The notes under the pieces are model-generated. The model searched no databases and was not told where the DNA came from. It saw only the letters and a program-made list of their open reading frames with translations. Shown here one piece after another: positions 1-6,891 of a DNA stretch of 8,179 nt. Source of the stretch: JBBRLA01 sp038231615 (GTDB lineage Bacteria > Myxococcota_A > Polyangia > Palsa-1104 > JAEUJZ01); contig JBBRLA010000380.1 of assembly GCA_038231615.1 (NCBI GenBank), positions 1 to 8,179 of the forward strand. The letters are read 5' to 3'. The position numbers and the translations under genes were made by a program. The first letter of the stretch is position 1. The number at the start of each line of letters is the position of its first letter.

Positions 1-912
1 CAGCATCTGCTCGACCGCGCCCGGCATCGCCGGCTCCGCCCCCCGCAACGGTGAGAGCAGCGCCAGCAGGCGAAGCATCCCCTCGCGCGGCATTCCCTCG
101 ACCATGCGGAAGAGCCCGCCCGAGGCCAGCGCATCCGGCGCCGCGGCGCACAGCTCCGGCAGCACCTCCTTCAGGAGGCCCCCCTGCAGCATCAGCTCCA
201 GCCCTCGCGCCGTCTCCTTTCCTTCCAGCAGCTTCAGCAGCTCGTCGCGCACCCGTTCCCCGCTGACCTTGCGGAACGTCAAGAGCGCCGATGGGATTGC
301 CGCCAGCGTCTGGTCATCGATGCGGAAGCCGAGCTGCGCGGCGAAGCGCACCGCCCGCATGGTACGCAGCCCGTCCTCGGCGAAGCGGGCCTCCGCATGG
401 CCCACCGCCCGGATCAGGCGCTCACGCAGGTCCTCCTGCCCGTGATAGGGGTCGAAGAGCTGGTCGCGGATCGGGTCGTAGGCGATGGCGTTGATGGTGA
501 AATCCCGGCGCCGCAGGTCTTCGGTCAGGTCGTCGATGTAGAACACCTGATCCGGGCGCCGGCCATCGCTGTAGCCCCCTTCGCCGCGGAAGGTGGTGAC
601 CTCGACATGCTCCCGATCTCCCCTGGGCCGCTGTGCCCAAAAGGCGGCCGAGGACCGCGCGACCAGCACCGTTACCGTGCCATGTTGCAAGCCCGTCGGG
701 ACGGTGTTGCGCTTGCCGAAGAGCGCGATGACCGCCTCGGGGCGGGCCGAGGTGGCGATGTCGAAGTCCTTGGCGTTGGCCTCGCCGTCGGGCAGGCGCA
801 GGTGGTCCCGCACGGCCCCGCCGACCAGATACGCCTGGTGCCCGGCTTCGTGAAGGCGCCGGCAAACGGCCACGATTTCCGGCGGGATGTGCGAAGGGGT
901 CAATTTGCCCAT
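1..912 (-). CDS. cca: CCA-adding tRNA nucleotidyltransferase / poly(A) polymerase family protein (3' end outside window)
   Basis: Class II nucleotidyltransferase that adds CCA to tRNA 3' ends or, in the sister family, poly(A) to RNA, in the cytoplasm. The reading frame is open for 304 codons to the left edge. Visible motifs: YLVGGAVRD at residues 28-36 and KDFDIAT at 48-54 (D49 and D51 are the metal-binding DxD pair), RRRDFTINAIAYDP at 134-147 (nucleotide-binding RRDFTxNA), then an AEARFAEDGLRTMRAVRFA segment of the ERxxxE type linking head to neck. About 15 extra residues (85-100) sit between HGTVTV and EVTTFR, where many relatives have a tighter loop. The ATG was chosen because an in-frame TAG lies four codons upstream; no strong ribosome-binding site is seen. 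CCA-adding and poly(A)-adding enzymes are hard to separate by eye. AEARFAEDGLR looks more like the CCA type, so the symbol is tentative. Confidence 0.93.
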   Translation of the reverse strand, partial: MGKLTPSHIPPEIVAVCRRLHEAGHQAYLVGGAVRDHLRLPDGEANAKDFDIATSARPEAVIALFGKRNTVPTGLQHGTVTVLVARSSAAFWAQRPRGDREHVEVTTFRGEGGYSDGRRPDQVFYIDDLTEDLRRRDFTINAIAYDPIRDQLFDPYHGQEDLRERLIRAVGHAEARFAEDGLRTMRAVRFAAQLGFRIDDQTLAAIPSALLTFRKVSGERVRDELLKLLEGKETARGLELMLQGGLLKEVLPELCAAAPDALASGGLFRMVEGMPREGMLRLLALLSPLRGAEPAMPGAVEQML

Positions 913-1140
913 GTGCCCATGCTAGCCCGTTGTACCGCCGGAACCGAAGACCAATCGTTCAACCGAGGAGCGTTCCTTGCCTGCTCAAAGTAGAGCGTGC
1001 AGACCGCCACCGATGGCACGTCCATCCTGCTACATCTCTGCGCCTGGTGCCGGCGTGGCCCCGACTTCCGTTTTCCCTCGAAGCAAGAAAAATCCCCCCC
1101 CACTGCGTCCAAGGAGCATAATGCGTGGCGGAGGGTAGCC
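913..1140. promoter_or_regulatory. Divergent intergenic region between the nucleotidyltransferase and cytochrome lipoprotein genes
   Basis: This gap must carry the promoters of both divergent genes. I cannot assign a convincing -35/-10 pair for either. CATAAT at 1117-1122 resembles a -10 box but lies only 18 bases before the ATG and has a C-rich stretch where a -35 would be. A run of eight C (1094-1101) lies in the probable leader of the plus-strand gene. An open frame from 997 continues into the lipoprotein, but its extra 48 residues are not signal-peptide-like, so it is treated as non-coding. Confidence 0.4.
1130..1135 (+). promoter_or_regulatory. Ribosome-binding site of the cytochrome lipoprotein
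   Basis: GGAGGG is followed by a five-base spacer (TAGCC) and ATG. It decides the start at 1141 over the upstream in-frame start at 997, and the protein then begins exactly with a lipoprotein signal peptide. Confidence 0.8.
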
Positions 1141-2958
1141 ATGGAAACTCGTCGCGTCCTTTCCGCTGTGTTTTCGCTGCAACTCCTACTCGCCGCCGGG
1201 TGCGCCGGGCGCACCGACGAAGGGGGGCCCTCGCCGGAGGTTACCCACCCGGGGCCGGACCTCCCGACCAGACCCCAGGGCAACGGCACCGGCTCGCCAT
1301 CGTCTGAACCGCCGCCGATCAGCGGGGGTACCCTGCTGGTGCAGAAAGACGGCGTGACGGCGATCGCCGCCGATCCCGATCGCGACCGCGTGTGGATCGT
1401 GGACCTATCGTCGCGCAAGCTGCTTCACGAGGTGAAGCTCTCGCCGGGAGATCAGCCGGGGCGAGTGGTCGAGGACCAAGCTGGCTGGGTCCACGTGGTG
1501 TTGCGCGGCGGCGGGGCCCTGCTCTCGATCGATCCCATCCGCGGTGCCATCATCGCGCGCCGCCCGGTGTGCGCCGAGCCTCGTGGCCTGGCCTACGACA
1601 GCGCCAGGGACGTGATCCACGTGGCGTGCGCCGGGGGCGAGCTGGTCTCCTTTCTGTCCGGCGGCGGCGATGCCATCCGCACGGTCCACCTGGATCGCGA
1701 CCTGCGCGACGTGGTGGTGCAGGGCAACTTGCTCTACGTCAGCCGCTTCCGCTCCGCCGAACTCTTGCAGCTCGCCGAGGACGGGTCCATGCAGTCGCGC
1801 CTGACACTGCCGGTGGCGACGGGCCTCGGGATCAAGGCGCCGATCACGGCGGTCCCATCGGTGGCCTGGAGGGTGCTGGCGCTGCCTGGCGGGGGCATGG
1901 CAATGCTTCACCAGCGTGCCCAGAAGGAGTCCGTGTCCACCAAGCCCGGGGGCTACAACTCCTTCGGCATGTGCAAGGGGGCCGGCATCGTCCATGACGC
2001 GGTGTCCGTGCTCCGCCCACCGGCGGCACCCAGAGTGGCACCGGCGCTCGGGGCCACCACCGGGGCCGTGGACCTGGCCGTCTCGCCGGACGGGACCCAA
2101 GTGGTCATGGCCACCCCGGGCAGCGTCTTCGGTGGCGTGGTGAGGTTCCCGATGACCGATATCGATCGAGACGGCGCCGGCCCCGGCAGTTGCGCGTTCT
2201 CAGGCCAGTCGACCAACGTCCCGTCCCCGATCGCCGTGGCCTACGATCTGTCCGGGCACGTCGTGGTCCAATCGCGGGAGCCCTCCGCGCTCTATTTCTT
2301 GCCCGATGCTTCGCCAATTTCCCTGCCCGGGGCCAGCGTGGCCAGCGCCGGTCATGAACTCTTCCATCGTCCGACCCAGAGCTTCATCGCCTGTGTCTCG
2401 TGCCACCCTGAGGCCGGCGATGACGGCCGGGTGTGGCAGTTTGACGGGATCGGCGCGCGCCGCACGCAGAACCTCCGGGGCGGTGTCCTGTCCCGGGCGC
2501 CCTTCCACTGGAGCGGCGACATCTCTGACATGACCCAGCTCATGCACGACGTCTTCGTCGGCAGGATGGGTGGCGGGCCGCTCGACGCACCGGCCATCGC
2601 AGGCATCGGCCACTGGCTGAATGCCCAGCCTGCGCTGCGGCCCTCCATCCCCGCGGATGCCAACGCAGCGGACCGGGGCCGGCAGATCTTCCAGGACTCG
2701 AGCGTGGGCTGCGTCTCGTGCCACTCGGGCCCGCAGCTCAGCCGGTCTGCGCTGGTCAACGTGGGTACCGGCGGCACCTTCAAGGTGCCCTCGCTGCTCG
2801 CCGTGGGCCACCGGGCGCCGTACTTGCACGACGGCTGCGCCACCGGCCTGCGCGATCGCTTCAGCGGGACCTGCGGCGGTGGCGAGCAGCACGGTCACAC
2901 CCAGCAACTCGCCGCCAGCCAGCTCGACGACCTCGTCGCCTACCTCGAAACCCTCTGA
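1141..2958 (+). CDS. Lipoprotein with beta-propeller-like domain fused to di-heme cytochrome c peroxidase/MauG-type domain
   Basis: A 605-residue exported redox protein. The signal peptide ends in the lipobox LAAGC (C21), so it should be lipid-anchored. Residues 22-62 form a Pro/Gly/Ser-rich linker. Residues about 63-400 show repeated strand units such as DPDRDRVWIVD, YDSARDVIHVAC and VSPDGTQVVMA, which suggest a YncE/NHL-like propeller. The C-terminus has two heme c sites, CVSCH at 418-422 and CVSCH at 524-528, with family landmarks RRTQNLRG, APFHWSGD, VPSLLAVGHRAPYLHDG (549-565) and a closing QLDDLVAYLETL. The family contains bacterial di-heme peroxidases and MauG-like oxidases. Substrate and partner are unknown; the propeller may bind a partner or position the substrate. 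C566 and C578 could form a disulfide. I cannot assign the distal heme ligands by eye. It appears monocistronic. Confidence 0.9.
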   Translation: METRRVLSAVFSLQLLLAAGCAGRTDEGGPSPEVTHPGPDLPTRPQGNGTGSPSSEPPPISGGTLLVQKDGVTAIAADPDRDRVWIVDLSSRKLLHEVKLSPGDQPGRVVEDQAGWVHVVLRGGGALLSIDPIRGAIIARRPVCAEPRGLAYDSARDVIHVACAGGELVSFLSGGGDAIRTVHLDRDLRDVVVQGNLLYVSRFRSAELLQLAEDGSMQSRLTLPVATGLGIKAPITAVPSVAWRVLALPGGGMAMLHQRAQKESVSTKPGGYNSFGMCKGAGIVHDAVSVLRPPAAPRVAPALGATTGAVDLAVSPDGTQVVMATPGSVFGGVVRFPMTDIDRDGAGPGSCAFSGQSTNVPSPIAVAYDLSGHVVVQSREPSALYFLPDASPISLPGASVASAGHELFHRPTQSFIACVSCHPEAGDDGRVWQFDGIGARRTQNLRGGVLSRAPFHWSGDISDMTQLMHDVFVGRMGGGPLDAPAIAGIGHWLNAQPALRPSIPADANAADRGRQIFQDSSVGCVSCHSGPQLSRSALVNVGTGGTFKVPSLLAVGHRAPYLHDGCATGLRDRFSGTCGGGEQHGHTQQLAASQLDDLVAYLETL

Positions 2959-2961
2959 TCG

Positions 2962-3054
2962 TCACATGCCGCCCCGGCGGCCTTTGGCGGCCTGTTCCCG
3001 TTGCAGGCCAGTCACCACCATGGCCACGGCGAGGAGGATGGCGACGCGCTTCAT
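2962..3054 (-). CDS. Possible 30-residue signal-peptide-like ORF
   Basis: A minus-strand ATG opens a 30-codon frame that begins MKRVAILLAVAMVVTG, a good n-region plus hydrophobic core of an export signal, then a short basic tail and TGA. It lies entirely in the gap between the cytochrome gene and the winged-helix gene, so it is not the shadow of a larger gene. Against it: it is very short, GGAG sits only two bases before the ATG, no lipobox cysteine is present, and nothing recognisable follows the hydrophobic segment. It could be a small peptide, the stump of a lost exported protein, or chance. Confidence 0.22.
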   Translation of the reverse strand: MKRVAILLAVAMVVTGLQREQAAKGRRGGM

Positions 3055-3080
3055 CGCTCCAAGCTGGATATACCGCTAGG

Positions 3081-3110
3081 CGATCGGCCCGCACCGTATC
3101 GGGGCCGTCG
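3081..3110. repeat. Inverted repeat upstream of the winged-helix gene
   Basis: CGATCGGCCC at 3081-3090 pairs with GGGCCGTCG at 3102-3110 across an 11-base loop: nine base pairs with one bulged T. No T-run follows, so it is a poor intrinsic terminator for the cytochrome gene. It lies 44-73 bases before the start of a DNA-binding-like protein, so an operator is possible but unproven. Confidence 0.35.
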
Positions 3111-3144
3111 CAATTCAGTTACGCTGAGCACGCGGTTGTGTTAG

Positions 3145-3150
3145 AGGAGG
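3145..3150 (+). promoter_or_regulatory. Ribosome-binding site of the winged-helix gene
   Basis: A full AGGAGG stands three bases before the ATG. The spacing is a little short, but the match is complete and supports this start. Confidence 0.75.
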
Positions 3151-3153
3151 CAC

Positions 3154-3939
3154 ATGTCTGACGAGAGGTTAAAGGCGCGGCAGTTCGTGTTGGCCGCCGT
3201 GCAAAAGGGTGCCACCAAGGCCGCCGATATCAAGCACGCCAAGCTGAAGGCGGCAGAGCGCACCGCCGCGATCGCTGAGCTGGTGGGCGAGGGGCTTCTC
3301 GCCGCCACCACCAAGGGTCGGACGCTCATCCTGGCGCTCACCGCCGCCGGGGAGGAGGCCTGTGCCGCGCTCCCCGAGGCCGCCCCGACATCGCCGGCCG
3401 GCGCTGAGGCGCAGCCAGCCCGGAGCGCCACGCCGCCCGCCAGTGTCCCGCGGGCCGACCATTCCTTCGCCGCCCTCTTCGAATACCTTGCCCGCATCGA
3501 GGCAAACCTTGTGGCCCGCCTCGACGCGATCAAGACACGGCTGGACGCCCTGGCCCCGCTTCCGGCGGAGACGGCACCCGAGCCAAGGCCCGCCACTCCC
3601 GAGCCAAGGCCCGCGACCCCTGAGCCAAGGCCCGCCGCCGCGGCAAAAGACCCGCCTTCCGAATCGCTGAAGACCGCCATCCTGGCCGCCGTCGCCATGC
3701 TCGATCGCAAGCACCGCCATGGGGGCATGGTGCCCATCCCGGCCCTGCGCCGCGAGCTGCGCGTTGGCGGTGACCTGTCCACCGACGAAGAGGTCAACGC
3801 CGCCCTGCTGACCCTGGAGCGGGAGTACTCCATCGACCTCCTGGTGGCACAATCCCCCACCACCGTGCCCGATCGCGCCGCCGGCATCGAGCGCCCCGGC
3901 AAGGGCCTGGCCTACTACGTGGCGCCGAGGACGTCGTGA
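3154..3939 (+). CDS. Protein with two probable winged-helix domains, partner of the downstream ATPase
   Basis: A 261-residue protein of no family I can name. Residues 3-66 read as a compact helix-turn-helix with wing (helices around RQFVLAAVQKG, TKAADIKHAKL and AERTAAIAELVGEGLL, then a TLILALTAAG strand). Residues 103-134 form an amphipathic helix that may be a coiled coil. Residues 141-163 are a Pro/Glu/Arg linker with three PEPRPAT-like heptads. Residues 168-258 form a second helical segment ending in a probable beta hairpin (IDLLVAQSP ... GLAYYVAPR), again winged-helix-like. No catalytic motif, signal peptide or membrane segment is seen. The stop overlaps the start of the ATPase gene, so the two are translationally coupled and probably form one complex. 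DNA binding is inferred from fold appearance only. Base composition matches its neighbours, with no sign of recent transfer. Confidence 0.82.
   Translation: MSDERLKARQFVLAAVQKGATKAADIKHAKLKAAERTAAIAELVGEGLLAATTKGRTLILALTAAGEEACAALPEAAPTSPAGAEAQPARSATPPASVPRADHSFAALFEYLARIEANLVARLDAIKTRLDALAPLPAETAPEPRPATPEPRPATPEPRPAAAAKDPPSESLKTAILAAVAMLDRKHRHGGMVPIPALRRELRVGGDLSTDEEVNAALLTLEREYSIDLLVAQSPTTVPDRAAGIERPGKGLAYYVAPRTS
3577..3639 (+). repeat. Three 21-bp in-frame repeats encoding the PEPRPAT linker
   Basis: The core GAGCCAAGGCCCGC recurs at 3580, 3601 and 3622, exactly 21 bases apart. Copies differ mainly at third positions and at the last residue. The unit number sets the length of the linker between the two halves of the winged-helix protein, so it could vary between strains. 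Confidence 0.8.
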
Positions 3940-5951
3940 ACGACACCTCCCCACCCTCCCTGGAAGATGCACTGCTGCGGACGCCCCTGAATCCCTTCGC
4001 CGACTCCGTGGCGCGGCTGGATGCCGGGTTGCCGCCTCCGCCGGACGTGGAGTCGCTGCACGCCGCCGCGCGGGGCGAGCTGTCCGCCGCTATCGCCGGC
4101 GTGGGCCATAGTGGACGCGCGGCGATGGTGCTGGTCAAGGGCGACCCCGGGCAGGGCAAGACCCACGAACTGACCTGGCTGCGGCAGCGCGCCCGCGGCA
4201 ACTATTACTTTCTGGAGATCCCGCCCCTCAAGGACAGCGGCGCCCCCTTCCAGCACATCCTGCGCTACGCGGTGCATGGCCTGCTGATCCAGGACCTCTT
4301 CCAGCGCTTCATGTGGGAGGCCCTGCGCCGGGTCGCCGTCTCCGTCCGGGATGCCGCCCTGCGGGACGAAGACCAGGCCCTGGCCGATCGGCTGGACCAG
4401 GTGCTCCTGGGCGATGAGCACTACATCGGCACCTTCCGCGCCATCGTGCGCGACGACGCCGAGCTGGTCGATGCCCTTTCGCGCTATGGCCGGGCCCTGC
4501 CGCCGTTGTGCGACCTGGACCCCGACTTCGGCAGGGTGCTGTGTCGCCTGCCCCTGCGCGCCGCCGAGGCCGCCGCCCTCGACTGGCTGCGTGGCGCCGA
4601 ACTGCCGGATGAAGACCTGCTGCTCTTGCGGGTGTCCCGGTCGCTAGATTCGGAGGCTCACTGTTTCGAGGTGCTCCGCTCACTGGTGCGCATCTCCCCG
4701 CGCCCGCTGGCGTTCTGCTTCGACCAGGTGGAGTCGGTCCAGGGGCTGCTCGGCCTTTCCGGCGCGGTGGCGCTTTTCAGCGCCCTCATGGAACTGTACC
4801 AGCAGCTTCCGGTGTGCGTGGTGCTGATGTGCCAGTCCCAGGTGTGGATGGACCTGGCCGATCACATTCCCCTGGCCGCCCGCGAGCGCATCCGCGAGCT
4901 GCCGCCGCTGAGCAAGCCGACCCCGGCAGACGCCATGAACCTGGTGGCGGCGCGGCTCCTGGCGGTGTGGGAGCAGGCCGGGGTGTCGCCGCCGTACCTG
5001 TCCTACCCATTCTCGTTCCCCTACCTGCGGGCCTATGTGGACGAGAACCGCCCAACAGTGCGGCAGGTGCTGACCCACTGTAGCGGCGTCATCGACGAGA
5101 TGCGCCGCCGCGGCGTGGTCAGCGAACTCATGCCGGCGCCGACGCAGCCAGCGATTCCGCAGCCGGCGTCGGGCCCCAGCGTCGCTGCGACCCGCCCTGC
5201 ATCCGGCCCCAACGCCGCATCCGCACAACCGGTGCCCGACCCCGCGGCCCCGCAGCCGGCGCCGGATCCCGAAACCGCCCCGCCCGCGCGTGAGCTGTCC
5301 AACGGCACCGCTTTCGGGCTTGGCGCGGCGCTGGCCATCGAACACCAGCGCAAGCTGCGCGACTGCGATGGCCGGGCCGACCTGCGCATTCCGGCGCTTC
5401 GGCAGGAGCGGCTGCGCGGCATGATGATCCAGCTCCTGCGCAGCGCCGCCGAGACCCAGCAGGGGATCGCCGGGGTCAAGGTGCTCTATATCGACGCCCC
5501 GGCCAAGCCCCGCAACGGGGCCCGTCCTCCCATCATCGCCACCGTCCAGGCGGATGGCACCCGAGTGCCGACCCGCGCGGCCATCGAGATCCACAGCGAC
5601 GACGCCCGCGGTGCGGTCCACGCCCTGGAGCGCCTTCATGGCTGTGTCTCCAGCCGTGCCGCAGAGGTAGGCATCCTGCTGCGCGAGGCCGAGGTGCCCG
5701 TGGGCGACAACGCCAAGAAGACCCTCTCGCTGGCCCGGGGCCTGGGTCCGCGCGGGGGCCTGGTCTATCTGGGCACACAGGACGCGCAGCGCCTGGTCGC
5801 CGCCGACTTGCTCCTCGACTCCGTCTCCGCCTCCGAGGTCTGGGCCGGAGACCGCGCCGCCACCCGGGACGAGGCGCTGGCCTACCTCATCGAGAACGAG
5901 GGCCTGCTGGACACCCTGGCGCCACTGCTCGGGCGCCTGGCCCCGCCCTGA
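3936..5951 (+). CDS. P-loop (AAA/STAND-like) ATPase with unrecognised C-terminal domain
   Basis: A 671-residue cytoplasmic protein. Walker A is GDPGQGKTH at residues 69-77 (K75, T76), preceded by the strand AMVLVK. Walker B is LAFCFDQVES at 258-267, with D263 and a DQxE arrangement. VVLMCQSQ at 295-302 fits a sensor-1 strand, and RERIR at 316-320 holds candidate arginine-finger residues. About 180 mostly helical residues separate Walker A from Walker B, more than in simple AAA proteins. Residues 360-395 look like a small helical lid. A Pro/Ala linker spans 399-452, then a separate alpha/beta domain (458-671) has strands GVKVLYID, PIIATVQAD, AAIEIHS and GGLVYLG. I do not recognise that domain. 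The GTG start shares GTGA with the upstream stop, and GAGG at 3927-3930 is five bases before it. Related architectures include initiator/loader ATPases and defence ATPases, but neither is shown here. Confidence 0.88.
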   Translation: MNDTSPPSLEDALLRTPLNPFADSVARLDAGLPPPPDVESLHAAARGELSAAIAGVGHSGRAAMVLVKGDPGQGKTHELTWLRQRARGNYYFLEIPPLKDSGAPFQHILRYAVHGLLIQDLFQRFMWEALRRVAVSVRDAALRDEDQALADRLDQVLLGDEHYIGTFRAIVRDDAELVDALSRYGRALPPLCDLDPDFGRVLCRLPLRAAEAAALDWLRGAELPDEDLLLLRVSRSLDSEAHCFEVLRSLVRISPRPLAFCFDQVESVQGLLGLSGAVALFSALMELYQQLPVCVVLMCQSQVWMDLADHIPLAARERIRELPPLSKPTPADAMNLVAARLLAVWEQAGVSPPYLSYPFSFPYLRAYVDENRPTVRQVLTHCSGVIDEMRRRGVVSELMPAPTQPAIPQPASGPSVAATRPASGPNAASAQPVPDPAAPQPAPDPETAPPARELSNGTAFGLGAALAIEHQRKLRDCDGRADLRIPALRQERLRGMMIQLLRSAAETQQGIAGVKVLYIDAPAKPRNGARPPIIATVQADGTRVPTRAAIEIHSDDARGAVHALERLHGCVSSRAAEVGILLREAEVPVGDNAKKTLSLARGLGPRGGLVYLGTQDAQRLVAADLLLDSVSASEVWAGDRAATRDEALAYLIENEGLLDTLAPLLGRLAPP

Positions 5952-5983
5952 CCGCGCCGCCCGCGACATCACCTACCACCCGG

Positions 5984-6025
5984 CACCACCCGGGCCCGGA
6001 TGTGAAGATTCATTGTGCTTTTTTT
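5984..6025 (+). terminator. Weak candidate terminator after the ATPase gene
   Basis: GCAC at 5984-5987 can pair with GTGC at 6015-6018 directly before a run of seven T (6019-6025), and the enclosed segment holds the palindrome CCGGGCCCGG (5990-5999). The pairing in between is poor, so the hairpin is not convincing. If it is real, the GTG at 6015 cannot be the lipoprotein start. Confidence 0.22.
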
Positions 6026-6047
6026 GCGCATGTGCTCTGTTCCGGTC

Positions 6048-6839
6048 ATGACGTCGATACAACGCCTTGCAAGTCTGCCGGTCGGGTTGTTCGTCCTTTC
6101 CTTTTTTGGCGGCTGTCCCGGCGGCGGCCACCCCGACATGGATGTCGACCAAGGCATCGTCGATCTCCGCACCCCACCCGACCTGTCCACTGGCGCCGAC
6201 ATGCGCGGGACCCCGCCCGACCTCACCCTGTCGCTGGACCTGGCCACGGCGCCCGACCTGTCCACGATGCCCGATCTGTCCACGATGCCGCCGGACCTCG
6301 CGCTGCCGAGGGACATGAAGATGACCGACCTCCGCGTGCCGCCGGACATGGAGATGACCCCCGACCTCCGCGTGCCGCCGGACATGGAGATGACCCCCGA
6401 CCTCCGCGTGCCGCCGGACATGACCCTGCCCCCGGACCTCCGCGTGCCGCCCGACATGACCCTGCCGGACATGCGCGTCCCGCCCGACATGAAGGTGCCG
6501 CCGGATCTATCCAGCCCGCCCGACATGGCGGGCTGCACCGGGGCCAGCGGCTGCGCGGCGGGTGCGCCGTACTGCTGCGCCGACATTGTCCTGGGCGCGG
6601 GCTCCCCGCCGATGTGCGCCGTCAACAGCGTGACCATTTCCTGCAAGGCGACCTGCAACGGCAACATCGCATTGTCGTGCAACGTCAACGACACCGCCCG
6701 CCTGTGCGACAAGGCCGCGGACTGCGCTGGTGATCCAGGTGGATATACCAACTGCTGCCCGATCACCGCGGCGGGCCTCTCGCGCAACCTGTGCCTCACC
6801 AGCTTCCTCAAGCTCCTCGCCACCGGCCCCTGCCTCTGA
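6048..6839 (+). CDS. Repeat-rich surface lipoprotein with PPDL/PPDM repeats and cysteine-rich C-terminal region
   Basis: A 263-residue exported protein of unknown function. Counted from this ATG, the signal peptide is MTSIQRLASLPVGLFVLSFFGGC, with C23 as the likely lipidated residue. About 140 residues of proline/aspartate repeats follow (PPDLSxx, then 12-residue DLRVPPDMEMTP units). They are acidic, extended and probably a cell-surface stalk. The last 100 residues contain 14 cysteines in two similar blocks (C-x5-C-x6-CC-x12-C and C-x5-C-x9-CC-x11-C), suggesting a duplicated disulfide-stabilised module. The start is uncertain: in-frame GTG at 6015 and ATG at 6030 are alternatives, and none has a clear ribosome-binding site. 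This start was preferred because it gives a signal peptide of normal length and avoids the T-run. I recall similar repeat lipoproteins from Myxococcota; no biochemical role is known to me. Confidence 0.82.
   Translation: MTSIQRLASLPVGLFVLSFFGGCPGGGHPDMDVDQGIVDLRTPPDLSTGADMRGTPPDLTLSLDLATAPDLSTMPDLSTMPPDLALPRDMKMTDLRVPPDMEMTPDLRVPPDMEMTPDLRVPPDMTLPPDLRVPPDMTLPDMRVPPDMKVPPDLSSPPDMAGCTGASGCAAGAPYCCADIVLGAGSPPMCAVNSVTISCKATCNGNIALSCNVNDTARLCDKAADCAGDPGGYTNCCPITAAGLSRNLCLTSFLKLLATGPCL
6327..6503 (+). repeat. 36-bp tandem repeats inside the lipoprotein gene
   Basis: Units start at GAC at 6327, 6363, 6399, 6435 and 6468. The first two 36-base units are identical, the third differs only at its 3' end, the fourth is 33 bases, and the fifth is diverged. 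All keep the reading frame (DLRVPPDMxxxP). More degenerate PPDL units precede the array from about 6174. Identity including synonymous positions points to recent duplication of the first units. Confidence 0.88.
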
Positions 6840-6891
6840 TTACCCTTCCAGTCCCTTCGCTGGCGACGAAGCATTCGCGATCACGGACGAC

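Noticed and set aside
422..865. A 147-codon minus-strand frame and a 198-codon plus-strand frame (397-993) over the nucleotidyltransferase
   Set aside because: Both overlap the frame carrying the nucleotidyltransferase motifs. Their translations are low-complexity Arg/Ala/Gly/Pro or motif-free, as expected of shadow frames in GC-rich DNA.
1094..1101. Run of eight C as a phase-variation tract
   Set aside because: It lies in the untranslated leader 40 bases before the start and out of any obvious promoter spacer, so no switching effect can be argued.
997..1140. A 48-codon N-terminal extension of the cytochrome lipoprotein
   Set aside because: GGAGGG five bases before the ATG at 1141 and an immediate lipoprotein signal peptide favour the shorter form; the extension would bury the signal peptide.
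1405..2907. Long minus-strand frames (1405-2100 and 2200-2907) opposite the cytochrome gene
   Set aside because: They contain no recognisable motif and mirror a gene with two heme sites and full family landmarks.
4680..5972. A 430-codon minus-strand frame opposite the ATPase
   Set aside because: Rich in Gln/His/Arg/Gly, no domain, no start signal. The opposite strand carries Walker motifs and an overlapping operon start.
6855..6871. CTTCG/CGAAG hairpin as terminator of the lipoprotein gene
   Set aside because: Only five base pairs with a seven-base loop and no T-run.
5969..6874. A 301-codon minus-strand frame with RMSGGTRRSG-type repeats
   Set aside because: It is the antisense image of the lipoprotein repeats; the plus strand has a signal peptide, lipobox and cysteine pattern.
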